NCBI GenBank assembly: GCA_028291945.1
Contig: JAQGNH010000389.1
Location: 1-64,000 of the forward strand
Direction of reading: 5' to 3'
DNA: 64,000 bases
DNA from: Betaproteobacteria bacterium
GTDB taxonomy: Bacteria > Pseudomonadota > Gammaproteobacteria > Burkholderiales > SG8-41
The notes below the pieces were generated by a model. The model worked only from the letters and a program-made list of their open reading frames with translations. It did no database searches and was not told the DNA's origin. Made by a program: the position numbers and the translations under genes. How positions within the stretch are numbered: the stretch's first letter is position 1; each line of letters starts with the position of its first letter. Positions 25,707-33,275 of the stretch are shown here, one piece after another.

Positions 25707-26627
25707 ATGACGCTTACTCATATCATCGCGAGCAGCGCGTCGGCGCTGTGCATCGCACTTGCAGGGTGCGCGAACTACTCCGGACAGCAGAGCCCGGGAC
25801 CGTCCGCGAGCGCGGGACCGCCCGCGGACTCGGGACCGCGCATCGACCCCAGAGCGGGCCTGCGGGCCCAGAGCGGCCAGACACGGAAACAGGTATTCGA
25901 CCAGCTCGACGCGAACCGCGACGGCAACATCTCTCGCGCGGAAGCCGATGCAAGCCCCGAGCTTGTCGCTATTTTCGTGACGACGGACGCAAATAGTGAC
26001 GACATGTTGAGCCTGGTCGAGTTCGCGGCGGTTCCGATCAGCTTCGGGGACGCTGCAGCGCAAACCGGCAGCCTTCAGGTGCAGGGCGGCACGACCCGGC
26101 AACAGGTATTCGACGCGCTTGACGCGAATCACGACGGCATGATCTCTCGCGCGGAAGCCGATGCCAGCCCGGATCTGGTTGCGGTTTTCGTCTCGACGGA
26201 CGCGAACAGCGACAGCATGCTCAGCCCGGCCGAGTTCGCGCTGGTTCCAATCAGCTTCGGAGGCGCGGCTCCGCAAACGGGCGCGGTGCACGCAATGCGC
26301 GGCATGACACGGCAGCAGGCGTTCAATTGGCTCGATACGAACCACGACGGCACGATCTCTCGTGCTGAGGCGCAGGCCAGTCCCCAGCTCGCTGCGATCT
26401 TCGTGGCGACGGACGCAAACAGTGACGGCATGTTGACCGCAGTGGAGTTCGCGGCGGTACCCATCACGTTCGATGGCGGCACGGCCGTGGGGGGCACCGG
26501 CAGCATGGGAAGCGGAACGGGCAGCGGAATGGGCGGCGGCTCGGCTGGATGGTGGCCGGTGCAGACGCCGTCCCAACCGAACGAAACACAGCCCGGTATG
26601 CTGAACGCCATCTCGGGTAGCAGTTGA
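25707..26627 (+). CDS. Outer-membrane-type lipoprotein with six EF-hand loops in three tandem repeats
   Basis: The start at 25707 follows GGAGAACCTGAC and gives a lipoprotein signal peptide (IASSASALCIALAGC, lipobox LAGC). The 306-residue protein then has three repeats of 71 residues. Each has two calcium-binding EF-hand loops: DANRDGNISRAE/DANSDDMLSLVE, DANHDGMISRAE/DANSDSMLSPAE and DTNHDGTISRAE/DANSDGMLTAVE. Each repeat ends AVPISFG or similar. A Gly-rich low-complexity region and a short tail follow. It should bind several Ca2+ ions on the periplasmic or cell surface. Its partner and role are unknown. Confidence 0.82.
   Translation: MTLTHIIASSASALCIALAGCANYSGQQSPGPSASAGPPADSGPRIDPRAGLRAQSGQTRKQVFDQLDANRDGNISRAEADASPELVAIFVTTDANSDDMLSLVEFAAVPISFGDAAAQTGSLQVQGGTTRQQVFDALDANHDGMISRAEADASPDLVAVFVSTDANSDSMLSPAEFALVPISFGGAAPQTGAVHAMRGMTRQQAFNWLDTNHDGTISRAEAQASPQLAAIFVATDANSDGMLTAVEFAAVPITFDGGTAVGGTGSMGSGTGSGMGGGSAGWWPVQTPSQPNETQPGMLNAISGSS
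25884..26505 (+). repeat. Three 213-bp tandem coding repeats
   Basis: The starts CGGAAACAGGTATTCGAC (25884), CGGCAACAGGTATTCGAC (26097) and CGGCAGCAGGCGTTCAAT (26310) are exactly 213 bases apart, so the unit is 71 codons. The repeats are similar but not identical, which implies an old duplication rather than a recent one. Confidence 0.8.
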
Positions 26628-26762
26628 GCGCAGGGTCACGCGAAGGCACGAACGTCACGCCGTGCCGCCGACAGATGTGGGGTGTACCACTTTGCCGGCG
26701 GTTACCGCGGAGGGAGCGACGACCGGTGAATTTCGGTTTCTGAAAAAGTCCCCTGAAAGAGA

Positions 26763-27143
26763 TCAGCGCACCGAATCGATCTCTACCGTTTCGAATTCCG
26801 AGGGCAGGGTGATCTCGATGAGCTCAAGGTCCTCCGAGTGCGCGATTTCGTCGTGTTTGATTCCGGGAGGCTGATGGACGCAGCTTCCAGCCTCGGCGCG
26901 CACGCGCCCGACGCCTTCGTAGTCGAATTCGATCCAGCCGCGGATCACGTAGAACATCTGAAAATCGAGTCGATGGAAGTGAGCGCCCGTCACCCCTGCC
27001 GCACCGGGTTTCGCACGGATCACATGGGCAAGCACTTTACCGCCTGTCGCCTCCTTGATCCCGAGATCGCGGTACTCGAAAAACGACCGCAATCCGCGCG
27101 GAGCAAAGCACGCGTCGCGCAAGTGGCTGACCGAAAACTTCAT
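26763..27143 (-). CDS. Small cupin protein
   Basis: The start at 27143 (MKFSVSHLRDACF) has AAGGGGGCAGC upstream. The 126-residue single-domain cupin has AHFHRLDFQMFYVIRGW, with two His ligands (motif 1), and CVHQPPGIKHDEI, with His in motif 2. Such proteins bind a divalent metal and act as isomerases, dioxygenases or small-ligand sensors. It is the last gene of a minus-strand run (monooxygenase, aldolase, hydroxyacid dehydrogenase, binding protein). A 43-bp tandem repeat separates it from the preceding gene. Confidence 0.75.
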   Translation of the reverse strand: MKFSVSHLRDACFAPRGLRSFFEYRDLGIKEATGGKVLAHVIRAKPGAAGVTGAHFHRLDFQMFYVIRGWIEFDYEGVGRVRAEAGSCVHQPPGIKHDEIAHSEDLELIEITLPSEFETVEIDSVR

Positions 27144-27193
27144 GCTGCCCCCTTCCCAACCCTCCCCCACGCACTGCGTGCGCAAGGGAGGGA

Positions 27194-27292
27194 GTGCTTT
27201 ACTGTTCCCCCGCCGCCTTGCGTGCGCGAGCAAGGGGGTGCTTTACTGTTCCCCGCCGCCTTGCGTGCGCGAGCACGCGAGTGCTTTACTTT
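27194..27292. repeat. Tandem repeat of 43-44 bp at the end of the binding-protein gene
   Basis: GTGCTTTACTGTTCCCC begins units at 27194 and 27238, and a diverged third begins at 27281 (GTGCTTTACTTTTTCGC). The third overlaps the 3' end of the binding-protein gene at 27286, so its stop codon and last residues lie in the repeat. The intervening text is GCCGCCTTGCGTGCGCGAGC. Confidence 0.75.
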
Positions 27293-28041
27293 TTCGCGGG
27301 CGGCGCAACCGACAACCCTTTCACGCCGCTTTTCTCGATCCACTTCGCAACCAGTCCGGACGCCTTCACGTCTTCGACCAGATCGCACAGATAAGCGGCC
27401 GCCGCATCACGGCCTCTGGGCATGCCTACGGTATGGCGAACGACGGTGAAATTGCCATCGAGGATGCGTGAGCCTGGTAGCGCGGGCGCAGCTTCCAGCA
27501 AACCCGGCTTCAGCCCTGCGAGCGCGTCGAGCTTTTCTTTGACGAAGTGTTCCTGAGCCGCCTTCGTGCCGGCGATCTGCACCAGCTGCGCGTTCTTGAT
27601 CGTCCGGCTGAGATACAAATCGAACGCGCTTTTCGCGGGCGAGACAATGCGTATGCCGGCGCGATCGACTTCACTGATGCTGCGGATCGGGGAGCCGGCC
27701 GGCACGAGGTAGGTCGCTTCGATCTCGGTCAACGGTGCTGCAAACGCGATCACCTTCGCGCGCTCCGGCTCGTCACCCAGTACAGAAATGTCCCACACCC
27801 CGGTGCTCACCGAATCTGCCAGTGCGCCAGCCGATTTGAACGGGATGATGTCCAGCGGCACCGCCAGCCTGCGCGCGAGCTCGCGCGCAAACTCGACAGC
27901 CACACCGCCCTGCTCGCCGTTCGGGCCGAGGGTCGTGAGCAATACATTCTGAAAATTGATTCCTGCGCGCAGCTTGCCGGTGGACGTGAGCTCCGCTTTC
28001 GCAGCAGGAGGAATCTGTGGTGTCGCTGTGGAGGCAGTCAT
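27286..28041 (-). CDS. SBP_bac_3-type solute-binding protein without a signal peptide
   Basis: The ATG at 28041 overlaps the stop of the preceding dehydrogenase gene (ATGA), so translation is coupled; the track's longer N-terminus lies inside that gene. The 251-residue protein resembles amino-acid-type ABC binding proteins: GKLRAGINFQNVLLTT, GVAVEFARELARRL, WDISVLGDEPERAKVIAFAA, EIEATYLVPAGS. The first 30 residues (MTASTATPQIPPAAKAEL) have no hydrophobic segment, so export is not evident. It may be a cytoplasmic ligand-binding protein. The C-terminal SVAPPAKK comes from a repeat region. Confidence 0.78.
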   Translation of the reverse strand: MTASTATPQIPPAAKAELTSTGKLRAGINFQNVLLTTLGPNGEQGGVAVEFARELARRLAVPLDIIPFKSAGALADSVSTGVWDISVLGDEPERAKVIAFAAPLTEIEATYLVPAGSPIRSISEVDRAGIRIVSPAKSAFDLYLSRTIKNAQLVQIAGTKAAQEHFVKEKLDALAGLKPGLLEAAPALPGSRILDGNFTVVRHTVGMPRGRDAAAAYLCDLVEDVKASGLVAKWIEKSGVKGLSVAPPAKK

Positions 28042-29300
28042 CGCGCGTCGTCCTGGATAGCGACTGTTGTTAGCAGGTTGCGTGAGCCGCGCGCGGGCGA
28101 TGTCGGCTGTGCCACTTGTTGTTTCATGAGCCATTCAGGTGGAAAGGCGACATGCTGCGGTCCGATGTCGGACACCCTGTTGCAGGAAATCTGAGCCATG
28201 GCGCGGCTGATCTCGCCGCGATAGATATCCAGAGCCCGGGTCGCACCCGCCTCGCCCCCGGCGGCAGTGCCATACAGCGTGCTGCGTCCGATCAGCACCA
28301 TCTTCGCTCCGAGTGCCAGCGCCTTCACCACGTCGCTGCCGCGGCGCACGCCGCTATCGAAGAGCACGGTGGTGCGATCGCCCACCGCTTTGACGATCTC
28401 CGGCAGCACTTCGATCGGCGCGGGTGCAGCGTCGCAGTTGCGCCCGCCATGGTTGGACACGATGATGCCGTCGGCGCCGTACTCAAGGGACTTCGACGCA
28501 TCATCGGGATGCAGCAGCCCCTTCACCAGCAGCTTGCCGGGCCAGATGTCGCGCAGTGCCTTGAGGTCGTCCCAGTTGAGCGAATCGCTGCGGGTCTCCT
28601 TGTTGCCCCCGTAGGCCGTGGTGATCTTGCCCTTCAACTCGTCGGGAAAATTCGCACGCGTCGGCATACCGCCGTTGGCGATATAACGCCCCAGCACACC
28701 CAACATCCAGCGCGGATGCATGAGCACATCGGTCGTGTTCCTGCTGTTGTACTTGAAAGGCACGGAGAAGCCGTTGCGCTTGTTGTACTCGCGGTTTCCG
28801 GCGACCACGCCGTCCACGGTCACCAGCAGCGCTTCGAAACCCGCGGCCGAAGCGCGGCGCACCACTTGATGCGAAAGTTTGCGGTCGGCCCACATGTAGA
28901 GCTGCATCCAGAGCGTGCCGCCGACTTCGCCGGCGACTTGCTCCATGCTCGTGATGGAGCCGGTGGCAAGCGAGAACGGAATGCCGGCGGCCTTGGCGGC
29001 GCGCGCGAGCTCCAGCTCGCCCTGATACCACATCATGCCGGCTGAGCCGGTGGGCGCGATGCCGATCGGCATCTTGTGTTCCTTGCCGTAAACAGTCGTG
29101 TCGAGCTTGCGGCCGGAGACGTCCACCAGCATGCGCGGCCGCAGCTTGATGCGTTCAAACGCCTCGCGGTTGTTGCGCAGCGCCACTTCTTCTTCGGTGC
29201 CGCGGTCGACAAACTCGAACAGCCACTTCGGCAGGCGTCGCTTGGCCATCTCGCGCAAATCAAAAATGTTATGCGCGTCCTCTAATTTTGGAAAAATCAT
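28038..29300 (-). CDS. FMN-dependent alpha-hydroxyacid dehydrogenase (LldD/glycolate oxidase family)
   Basis: A 420-residue protein. Features in order: FDLREMAKRRLPKWLFEFVD, the FMN-binding PIGIAPTGSAGM, TLWMQLYMWADR, LLVTVDGVVAGNREYNKRNG, the catalytic Lys of KLLVKGLL, the active-site His in VSNHGGRNCDAAPAPIEVLP, and the phosphate-binding GVRRGSDVVKALALGA. It oxidises a 2-hydroxyacid to the 2-oxoacid. The last 30 residues (after FPPEWLMKQQ) have no counterpart in the paralogue at 58640. A dispersed repeat lies upstream and the aldolase gene precedes it. Confidence 0.9.
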   Translation of the reverse strand: MIFPKLEDAHNIFDLREMAKRRLPKWLFEFVDRGTEEEVALRNNREAFERIKLRPRMLVDVSGRKLDTTVYGKEHKMPIGIAPTGSAGMMWYQGELELARAAKAAGIPFSLATGSITSMEQVAGEVGGTLWMQLYMWADRKLSHQVVRRASAAGFEALLVTVDGVVAGNREYNKRNGFSVPFKYNSRNTTDVLMHPRWMLGVLGRYIANGGMPTRANFPDELKGKITTAYGGNKETRSDSLNWDDLKALRDIWPGKLLVKGLLHPDDASKSLEYGADGIIVSNHGGRNCDAAPAPIEVLPEIVKAVGDRTTVLFDSGVRRGSDVVKALALGAKMVLIGRSTLYGTAAGGEAGATRALDIYRGEISRAMAQISCNRVSDIGPQHVAFPPEWLMKQQVAQPTSPARGSRNLLTTVAIQDDAR

Positions 29301-29322
29301 GATGTCACCCTCCTTGCATTTA

Positions 29323-29421
29323 TGCGTCGTCAGTCCGGACCCGCGGCAGCGGAAGTGATGCGGAATCCATTTTCAAAGCTTCAGCGTCAACATGGATCCT
29401 GGCGTGCGCCAGGAGGACGAC
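29323..29421. repeat. GTCCGGACCC...GGAATCCA dispersed repeat, copy 1
   Basis: The text has AGTCCGGACCCGCGGCAGCG, then GCGGAATCCA, a variable middle, and ATGGATCCTGGC...GCCAGGAGGACGA. Related copies lie near 49440-49607 and 53810-53909. The layout (about 100 bp, outer CGTC.../...GACG ends, two internal hairpins) is a non-coding palindromic element type found across proteobacterial genomes. Confidence 0.65.
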
Positions 29422-29500
29422 CGAAGCTGAGCCTATCACCTCGTCAATCGCAATAGTGGTCTGTCGCGGTCTGTTCCCGGTTTTCTGGAAGCTCGTTAAT

Positions 29501-30310
29501 TCAGCGCGTCGGAACGCCAATCGATTTAAGTCGCGCGTGCGCGCGATCGGCACGAGCCTTGAGTCCGTCGCGGTAGGTGCTGGTATCGGTGCCGGGCAGA
29601 TTCAATACCTTGCAACCGAGTTTCCAATATTCCTCGATTTGCGCTTCCGTCTCGGCGGAACCTCTCGCGAGTTTGCCATGCTTCTTGCAGGTATCCGCTA
29701 TGGTGCGCACGACTTTCTTGAACTTCGGGTGATCGAGCTGCAAATGGATGCCGAGCTGCGCGCTCAGATCGGAGTGACCGTACGCAATCATGTCGATGCC
29801 CTCGACTGCAGCGATCGCGTCGACGTTCTCCAATCCTTGGAGGGATTCGATCGATGGGCAAATGATGATGTTGTCGTTTGCCCATGGACTGTATTCGGTG
29901 TGGAAGCGGTCTCCATAACCCTTGTAATCCGTGTGGGGGCCCATCTGAGATATTCCGCGATTTCCGATCGGCGGATACTTGGCTTCGTGCACGATAGCGC
30001 GCGCTTCTTCCGCATTGTCCACGCCTGAGATCTGTATTCCCATGATGCCTTGATCGAGTATGCCCGGAATCAGATGTCTGAACGCTTTATGGATGCGCAC
30101 GATCGGCGACACTTCCGTGGCCGCGAACCACGCGGCGAGATCGGCTATCGTTTCCAGATCGAACGCACCGTGCTCCATGTCGATCATGCAGTAATCGAAA
30201 CCGGAGGATTCGATGATCCGCGGAACGCCGCGCGTTGCGAACTCCTTGAGCCCGGTTCCGAGCGCGGCCCGTCCCTCGCGCACGGCTCTGCGGATGCTGT
30301 TCTCTTTCAC
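29501..30310 (-). CDS. HpcH/HpaI-family class II aldolase
   Basis: A 269-residue TIM-barrel protein. Family features are GTGLKEFATRGVPRIIESSG, MIDMEHGAFDLETIADL with the conserved Glu-His, PIVRIHKAFRHLI, IMGIQISGVDNAEEA and the metal-ligand region ICPSIESLQGLENVDAI. Members cleave or condense 2-keto-3-deoxy acids or 4-hydroxy-2-oxoacids with Mg2+/Mn2+. The gene follows the monooxygenase gene by 45 bases and precedes the hydroxyacid dehydrogenase, so a short catabolic operon is likely. The substrate is not predictable. Confidence 0.88.
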   Translation of the reverse strand: MKENSIRRAVREGRAALGTGLKEFATRGVPRIIESSGFDYCMIDMEHGAFDLETIADLAAWFAATEVSPIVRIHKAFRHLIPGILDQGIMGIQISGVDNAEEARAIVHEAKYPPIGNRGISQMGPHTDYKGYGDRFHTEYSPWANDNIIICPSIESLQGLENVDAIAAVEGIDMIAYGHSDLSAQLGIHLQLDHPKFKKVVRTIADTCKKHGKLARGSAETEAQIEEYWKLGCKVLNLPGTDTSTYRDGLKARADRAHARLKSIGVPTR

Positions 30311-30355
30311 GCGGCACCTCCAGTCGAGTTGATCGTGCGTTTAGTTGCGACGCGG

Positions 30356-32134
30356 CTAGTGCTTCGACAAAATCCCTTCCTCGATCGCCTTGATCTGCAC
30401 GGCCACATAACGCGAGTAGGTCCGGCAGTTCGCGAAGCTCCCTCCCACGAACCAGAGGCCTTCCTGCGCAGTACGCTTCCACATGTTGTTCATCTCGCCG
30501 TCCGGACCGAAGCCCCAGACGGGCCCCACCTTCTTCGCGACTTCATTGCCCAAGAGCTTTGCGACCACCACTTCCTGCGAGACGAAGCCCGTCGCGAGGA
30601 CGATGAGGTCAGCCGGCATGACCGATCCGTCTTTGAGCAACGCGCCACCTTCGACGAACCGCTCGATCTCGTCGTATTGCAGCAGGCCGACCTCGCCGTC
30701 GATGATCAGCTGGGAGCAACCGGCATCGAGGTAATAGCCGCCATAGCGCGTGCGAACCTTCCACTGGTGGCCGGCGCCGTCCTCACCGGCGTCGAACTTG
30801 AATCCGCGGGCGATCAGGCCGTCGATCGTCTTCCTGTCGAACTCCAACATGCGCGCGGTAAGCGCCTGCAGATTCTTTTTCACTATCGGCTTGGTGTTCG
30901 TGCTCGCCAGCAGATCGCCATCCTGGAGCGCGATGCCGTTGTAGATGCCATAGACGAGCTTCGCCGAGGGATCGATGCTTATCACCATCGTCGACCCGCG
31001 CTGGACGATGGTGGTCTCGCACCCGTTCGCGTGCAAGTCCTGCGCGACGTCGTGGCCGCTCGTTCCGGTGCCTATGACCAGGGCCTTCTTGCCCCGCCAG
31101 TTGGCGCCGTCGGTGAACTCGGTGGTGTGCAGCACGTCGCCCTTGAAATCCTTCAGCCCGGGCAACTCCGGAACATGCGGGGAACCCACCAGCCCGTTGG
31201 CGAAGACGAGATGCCGGGGATGCAGCGTGCGCTCGGTGCCATCGCCGTGGCGGACCACGGCGTTCCACCTGCCGGCAGATTCATCGTAATTTCCGCTCAC
31301 GAGCTCCATGCTGGTCCAGAAATTGATCTCCATCGCCCACGCGTAGGCCTCGAACCAGTCGGCCACCATGTCCTTGGGCAGGTAGGTCGGCCACGAGACC
31401 GGAAAGGGCATGTAAGGCAGGTGGTTGTAGCTGGTGTCGTTGTGCAGCGCGAGCGAGTGGTAGCGCTTGCGCCAGCAGTCGCCGACGCGCTCGAACCGGT
31501 CGACGACGAGCGTGTCCACGCCGAGCCGGCCGAGTGTGGCCGCGAGAGACAGTCCGGCCTGGCCGCCGCCGGCGATCAGCACCACGGGTTCGCGGTCGGC
31601 GTACGCCTGGCTGGCGATGCGCTGTTCCTTCCAGTTGGTTCCGCCGAAGTTGCGCGAGAAGGCTTCTCCGGTCGGCCGGCGCTTGCCGATCTTTTCCTCG
31701 AAGCCTTTCAGCTCGTGCAGGCCGGTCATGAGCTGATAGGCCCTGGAGGGATCCGCGGCCAACAGCCTCACCACACCGAAGCCGCGTCCGACCTCGGTCT
31801 CGAACTGGATAATGCCCTCGATGACATCGATGCCGGCTCTCTGAATGCGACGGGGCGGCGTGCGTCCTTCTGCGACGGCAAACGCGCGCACCCTGGCAGT
31901 TCCCTGCTTCGAAACCATCAACGCTGCAATGTCTTCGGCACCCTGCTTCGGTGTGATCGACCAGGTAAAGGCGAGCAGGTCGCGCCAGTGGCCGTCGTGC
32001 GCAAACAGAGACGCGAGAGACGCCCGGCTTTGGCTCTGAAGCGCTACATCGAGCCGCCCGAGCCATCGTTCGACAAGCTCCTTCTCGGAATGAACGATAC
32101 TTTTCTCAGACACCAGGTGGTTTGCGATGTCCAT
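30356..32134 (-). CDS. Flavin-containing monooxygenase with N-terminal SnoaL/NTF2-like domain
   Basis: The ATG at 32134 has GAGGACC 7 bases upstream and is preferred over the GTG at 32179. The 592-residue protein has an N-terminal region (about 15-150) resembling an NTF2/SnoaL-like domain (ASLFAHDGHWRDLLAFTWSI). An FAD site follows (VVLIAGGGQAGLSL, residues 185-197), then VGDCWRKRYHSLALHNDTSY, the FMO-type FKGDVLHTTEF, and a second nucleotide motif (ALVIGTGTSGHDVAQDL). It presumably inserts oxygen into a small organic compound with NAD(P)H. It is first in a five-gene minus-strand run. Confidence 0.85.
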   Translation of the reverse strand: MDIANHLVSEKSIVHSEKELVERWLGRLDVALQSQSRASLASLFAHDGHWRDLLAFTWSITPKQGAEDIAALMVSKQGTARVRAFAVAEGRTPPRRIQRAGIDVIEGIIQFETEVGRGFGVVRLLAADPSRAYQLMTGLHELKGFEEKIGKRRPTGEAFSRNFGGTNWKEQRIASQAYADREPVVLIAGGGQAGLSLAATLGRLGVDTLVVDRFERVGDCWRKRYHSLALHNDTSYNHLPYMPFPVSWPTYLPKDMVADWFEAYAWAMEINFWTSMELVSGNYDESAGRWNAVVRHGDGTERTLHPRHLVFANGLVGSPHVPELPGLKDFKGDVLHTTEFTDGANWRGKKALVIGTGTSGHDVAQDLHANGCETTIVQRGSTMVISIDPSAKLVYGIYNGIALQDGDLLASTNTKPIVKKNLQALTARMLEFDRKTIDGLIARGFKFDAGEDGAGHQWKVRTRYGGYYLDAGCSQLIIDGEVGLLQYDEIERFVEGGALLKDGSVMPADLIVLATGFVSQEVVVAKLLGNEVAKKVGPVWGFGPDGEMNNMWKRTAQEGLWFVGGSFANCRTYSRYVAVQIKAIEEGILSKH

Positions 32135-32309
32135 CAGTTGGTCCTCATCGATTGATAGCTCGAGAGCACAGTGTGCCACGTCGGCGTGGAGAGTGACGAC
32201 GCGCTGGAAATTGCCGAGCAGACCGAACTGTGGACGAAGATGGGCTCGGTTCGCGACCGTTGCTGGGGTCGCTTACCGGCCCGAGGCGGAAGTCAACTCT
32301 AGTCGCGGG

Positions 32310-32456
32310 TTATAGCGCCTCACGGCCGATGCGCGCGATGCGCTCGCGTTCGGCTTTCATGAAGGCGGTGAACTCGGCAGAAGACTCTAACTGTGCCGCG
32401 GCGCCCTGCCTGGCGAGCTGCCCCCTCGCTTCGGGCGATTGCATCGCTTCACAATT
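32310..32456 (-). pseudogene. 3' remnant of a Bug/TctC gene
   Basis: The minus-strand frame reads NCEAMQSPEARGQLARQGAA, then FTAFMKAERERIARIGREAL and a stop. It has the form of the C-terminus of Bug proteins (aligned with NSPDVREKLAANGFDPGG...FGAFRKAEERRWAQVI at 12635). Upstream Bug sequence is absent, so only the last 48 or so codons remain. Confidence 0.7.
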
Positions 32457-32621
32457 TCCGTGTGCAGTTAAGTTTTTTCACGAGCGGTAACCGCGAGCCC
32501 GCCCGCGCCGATGCCACACAGCACTGCGGTGACTTGGAGCCACAGGAGCAAGCGTGCAAAACGTTGCGACGCGATTGCTGGATGAACTGTCGCCTGTAGA
32601 ATCGAAATAGGGGGTGCTTCC

Positions 32622-33275
32622 ATGGAGTATTTACTAGCGGTCCGGCAGCGGGTGCTGCGGGAACTGACCGGCATCAAGGCGATCCAGACAGTGCTCGCCG
32701 GCAAACCCGACCTGGCGCTCTATGGACGCTATCTCACCAACGTTTTTCATTACGCCTGTCACAGCGCCGAGGTGATCGCGCTTGCCGGCGCACGGTGCAC
32801 ACGTTCGCATCCGGAAGCCAGCCGATACCTGATGCATCATGCCGAAGAGGAGATGGGCCACGAGCTGTGGGCGCTCGACGATCTTGCGGCGCTCGGCATA
32901 GATCAAGCGACAGTGCGAGCCGCGCGACCGGTGCCGGCCTGCGCCGCCATGATCGCCTTCGAATACTACACCGCGGGCCGCGTCAATCCGGTTGGCCTGT
33001 TCGGCTGGCTTTACGTGCTGGAGGCCATGGGCGACGACCTCGGTAAGCGCGTCGCCGCGGGCCTGCAGGGCGCGTTGGGCGGCAGCAAGCGCGGGATCAA
33101 GTTCGTCGCAGGCCATGGCGTCGCCGATCACGAACATACGGCGGACCTCACTCAGGTGATTTCTCAGCACATCACCGCACCGCAGGATATAGCCGACGTG
33201 AACCACGTGGCGGATGTTAGCGCCGACCTTTACGTACGCATCTTCCACCAGATCAGCGCTAACGGCGAGGCGTGA
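32622..33275 (+). CDS. Heme-oxygenase-fold iron-containing redox enzyme (HDO/TenA-like)
   Basis: A 217-residue all-helical protein with GGGGGTG 5 bases before the ATG. Possible metal ligands are His43/His47/Glu50 (VFHYACHSAEV), Glu75-77 and His80 (MHHAEEEMGHELWALDD), Glu134 and the HGVADHEHTADL segment (His165, Asp169, His170, His172, Asp175). This resembles the heme-oxygenase-like diiron oxidases (UndA, SznF-type) and TenA relatives. They use O2 on fatty acids, amino acids or other small molecules. Its stop overlaps the GTG of the next gene, so the two are translationally coupled and probably share a pathway. Confidence 0.72.
   Translation: MEYLLAVRQRVLRELTGIKAIQTVLAGKPDLALYGRYLTNVFHYACHSAEVIALAGARCTRSHPEASRYLMHHAEEEMGHELWALDDLAALGIDQATVRAARPVPACAAMIAFEYYTAGRVNPVGLFGWLYVLEAMGDDLGKRVAAGLQGALGGSKRGIKFVAGHGVADHEHTADLTQVISQHITAPQDIADVNHVADVSADLYVRIFHQISANGEA

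Noticed and set aside
27155-27292. Possible CRISPR-like array
   Set aside because: Only two to three contiguous 43-bp tandem units without unique spacers; no cas genes.
30050-32155. 701-residue plus-strand ORF, the longest in the track
   Set aside because: Antisense to the HpaI aldolase and flavin monooxygenase genes, which have full motif sets. High GC keeps the opposite frame open.
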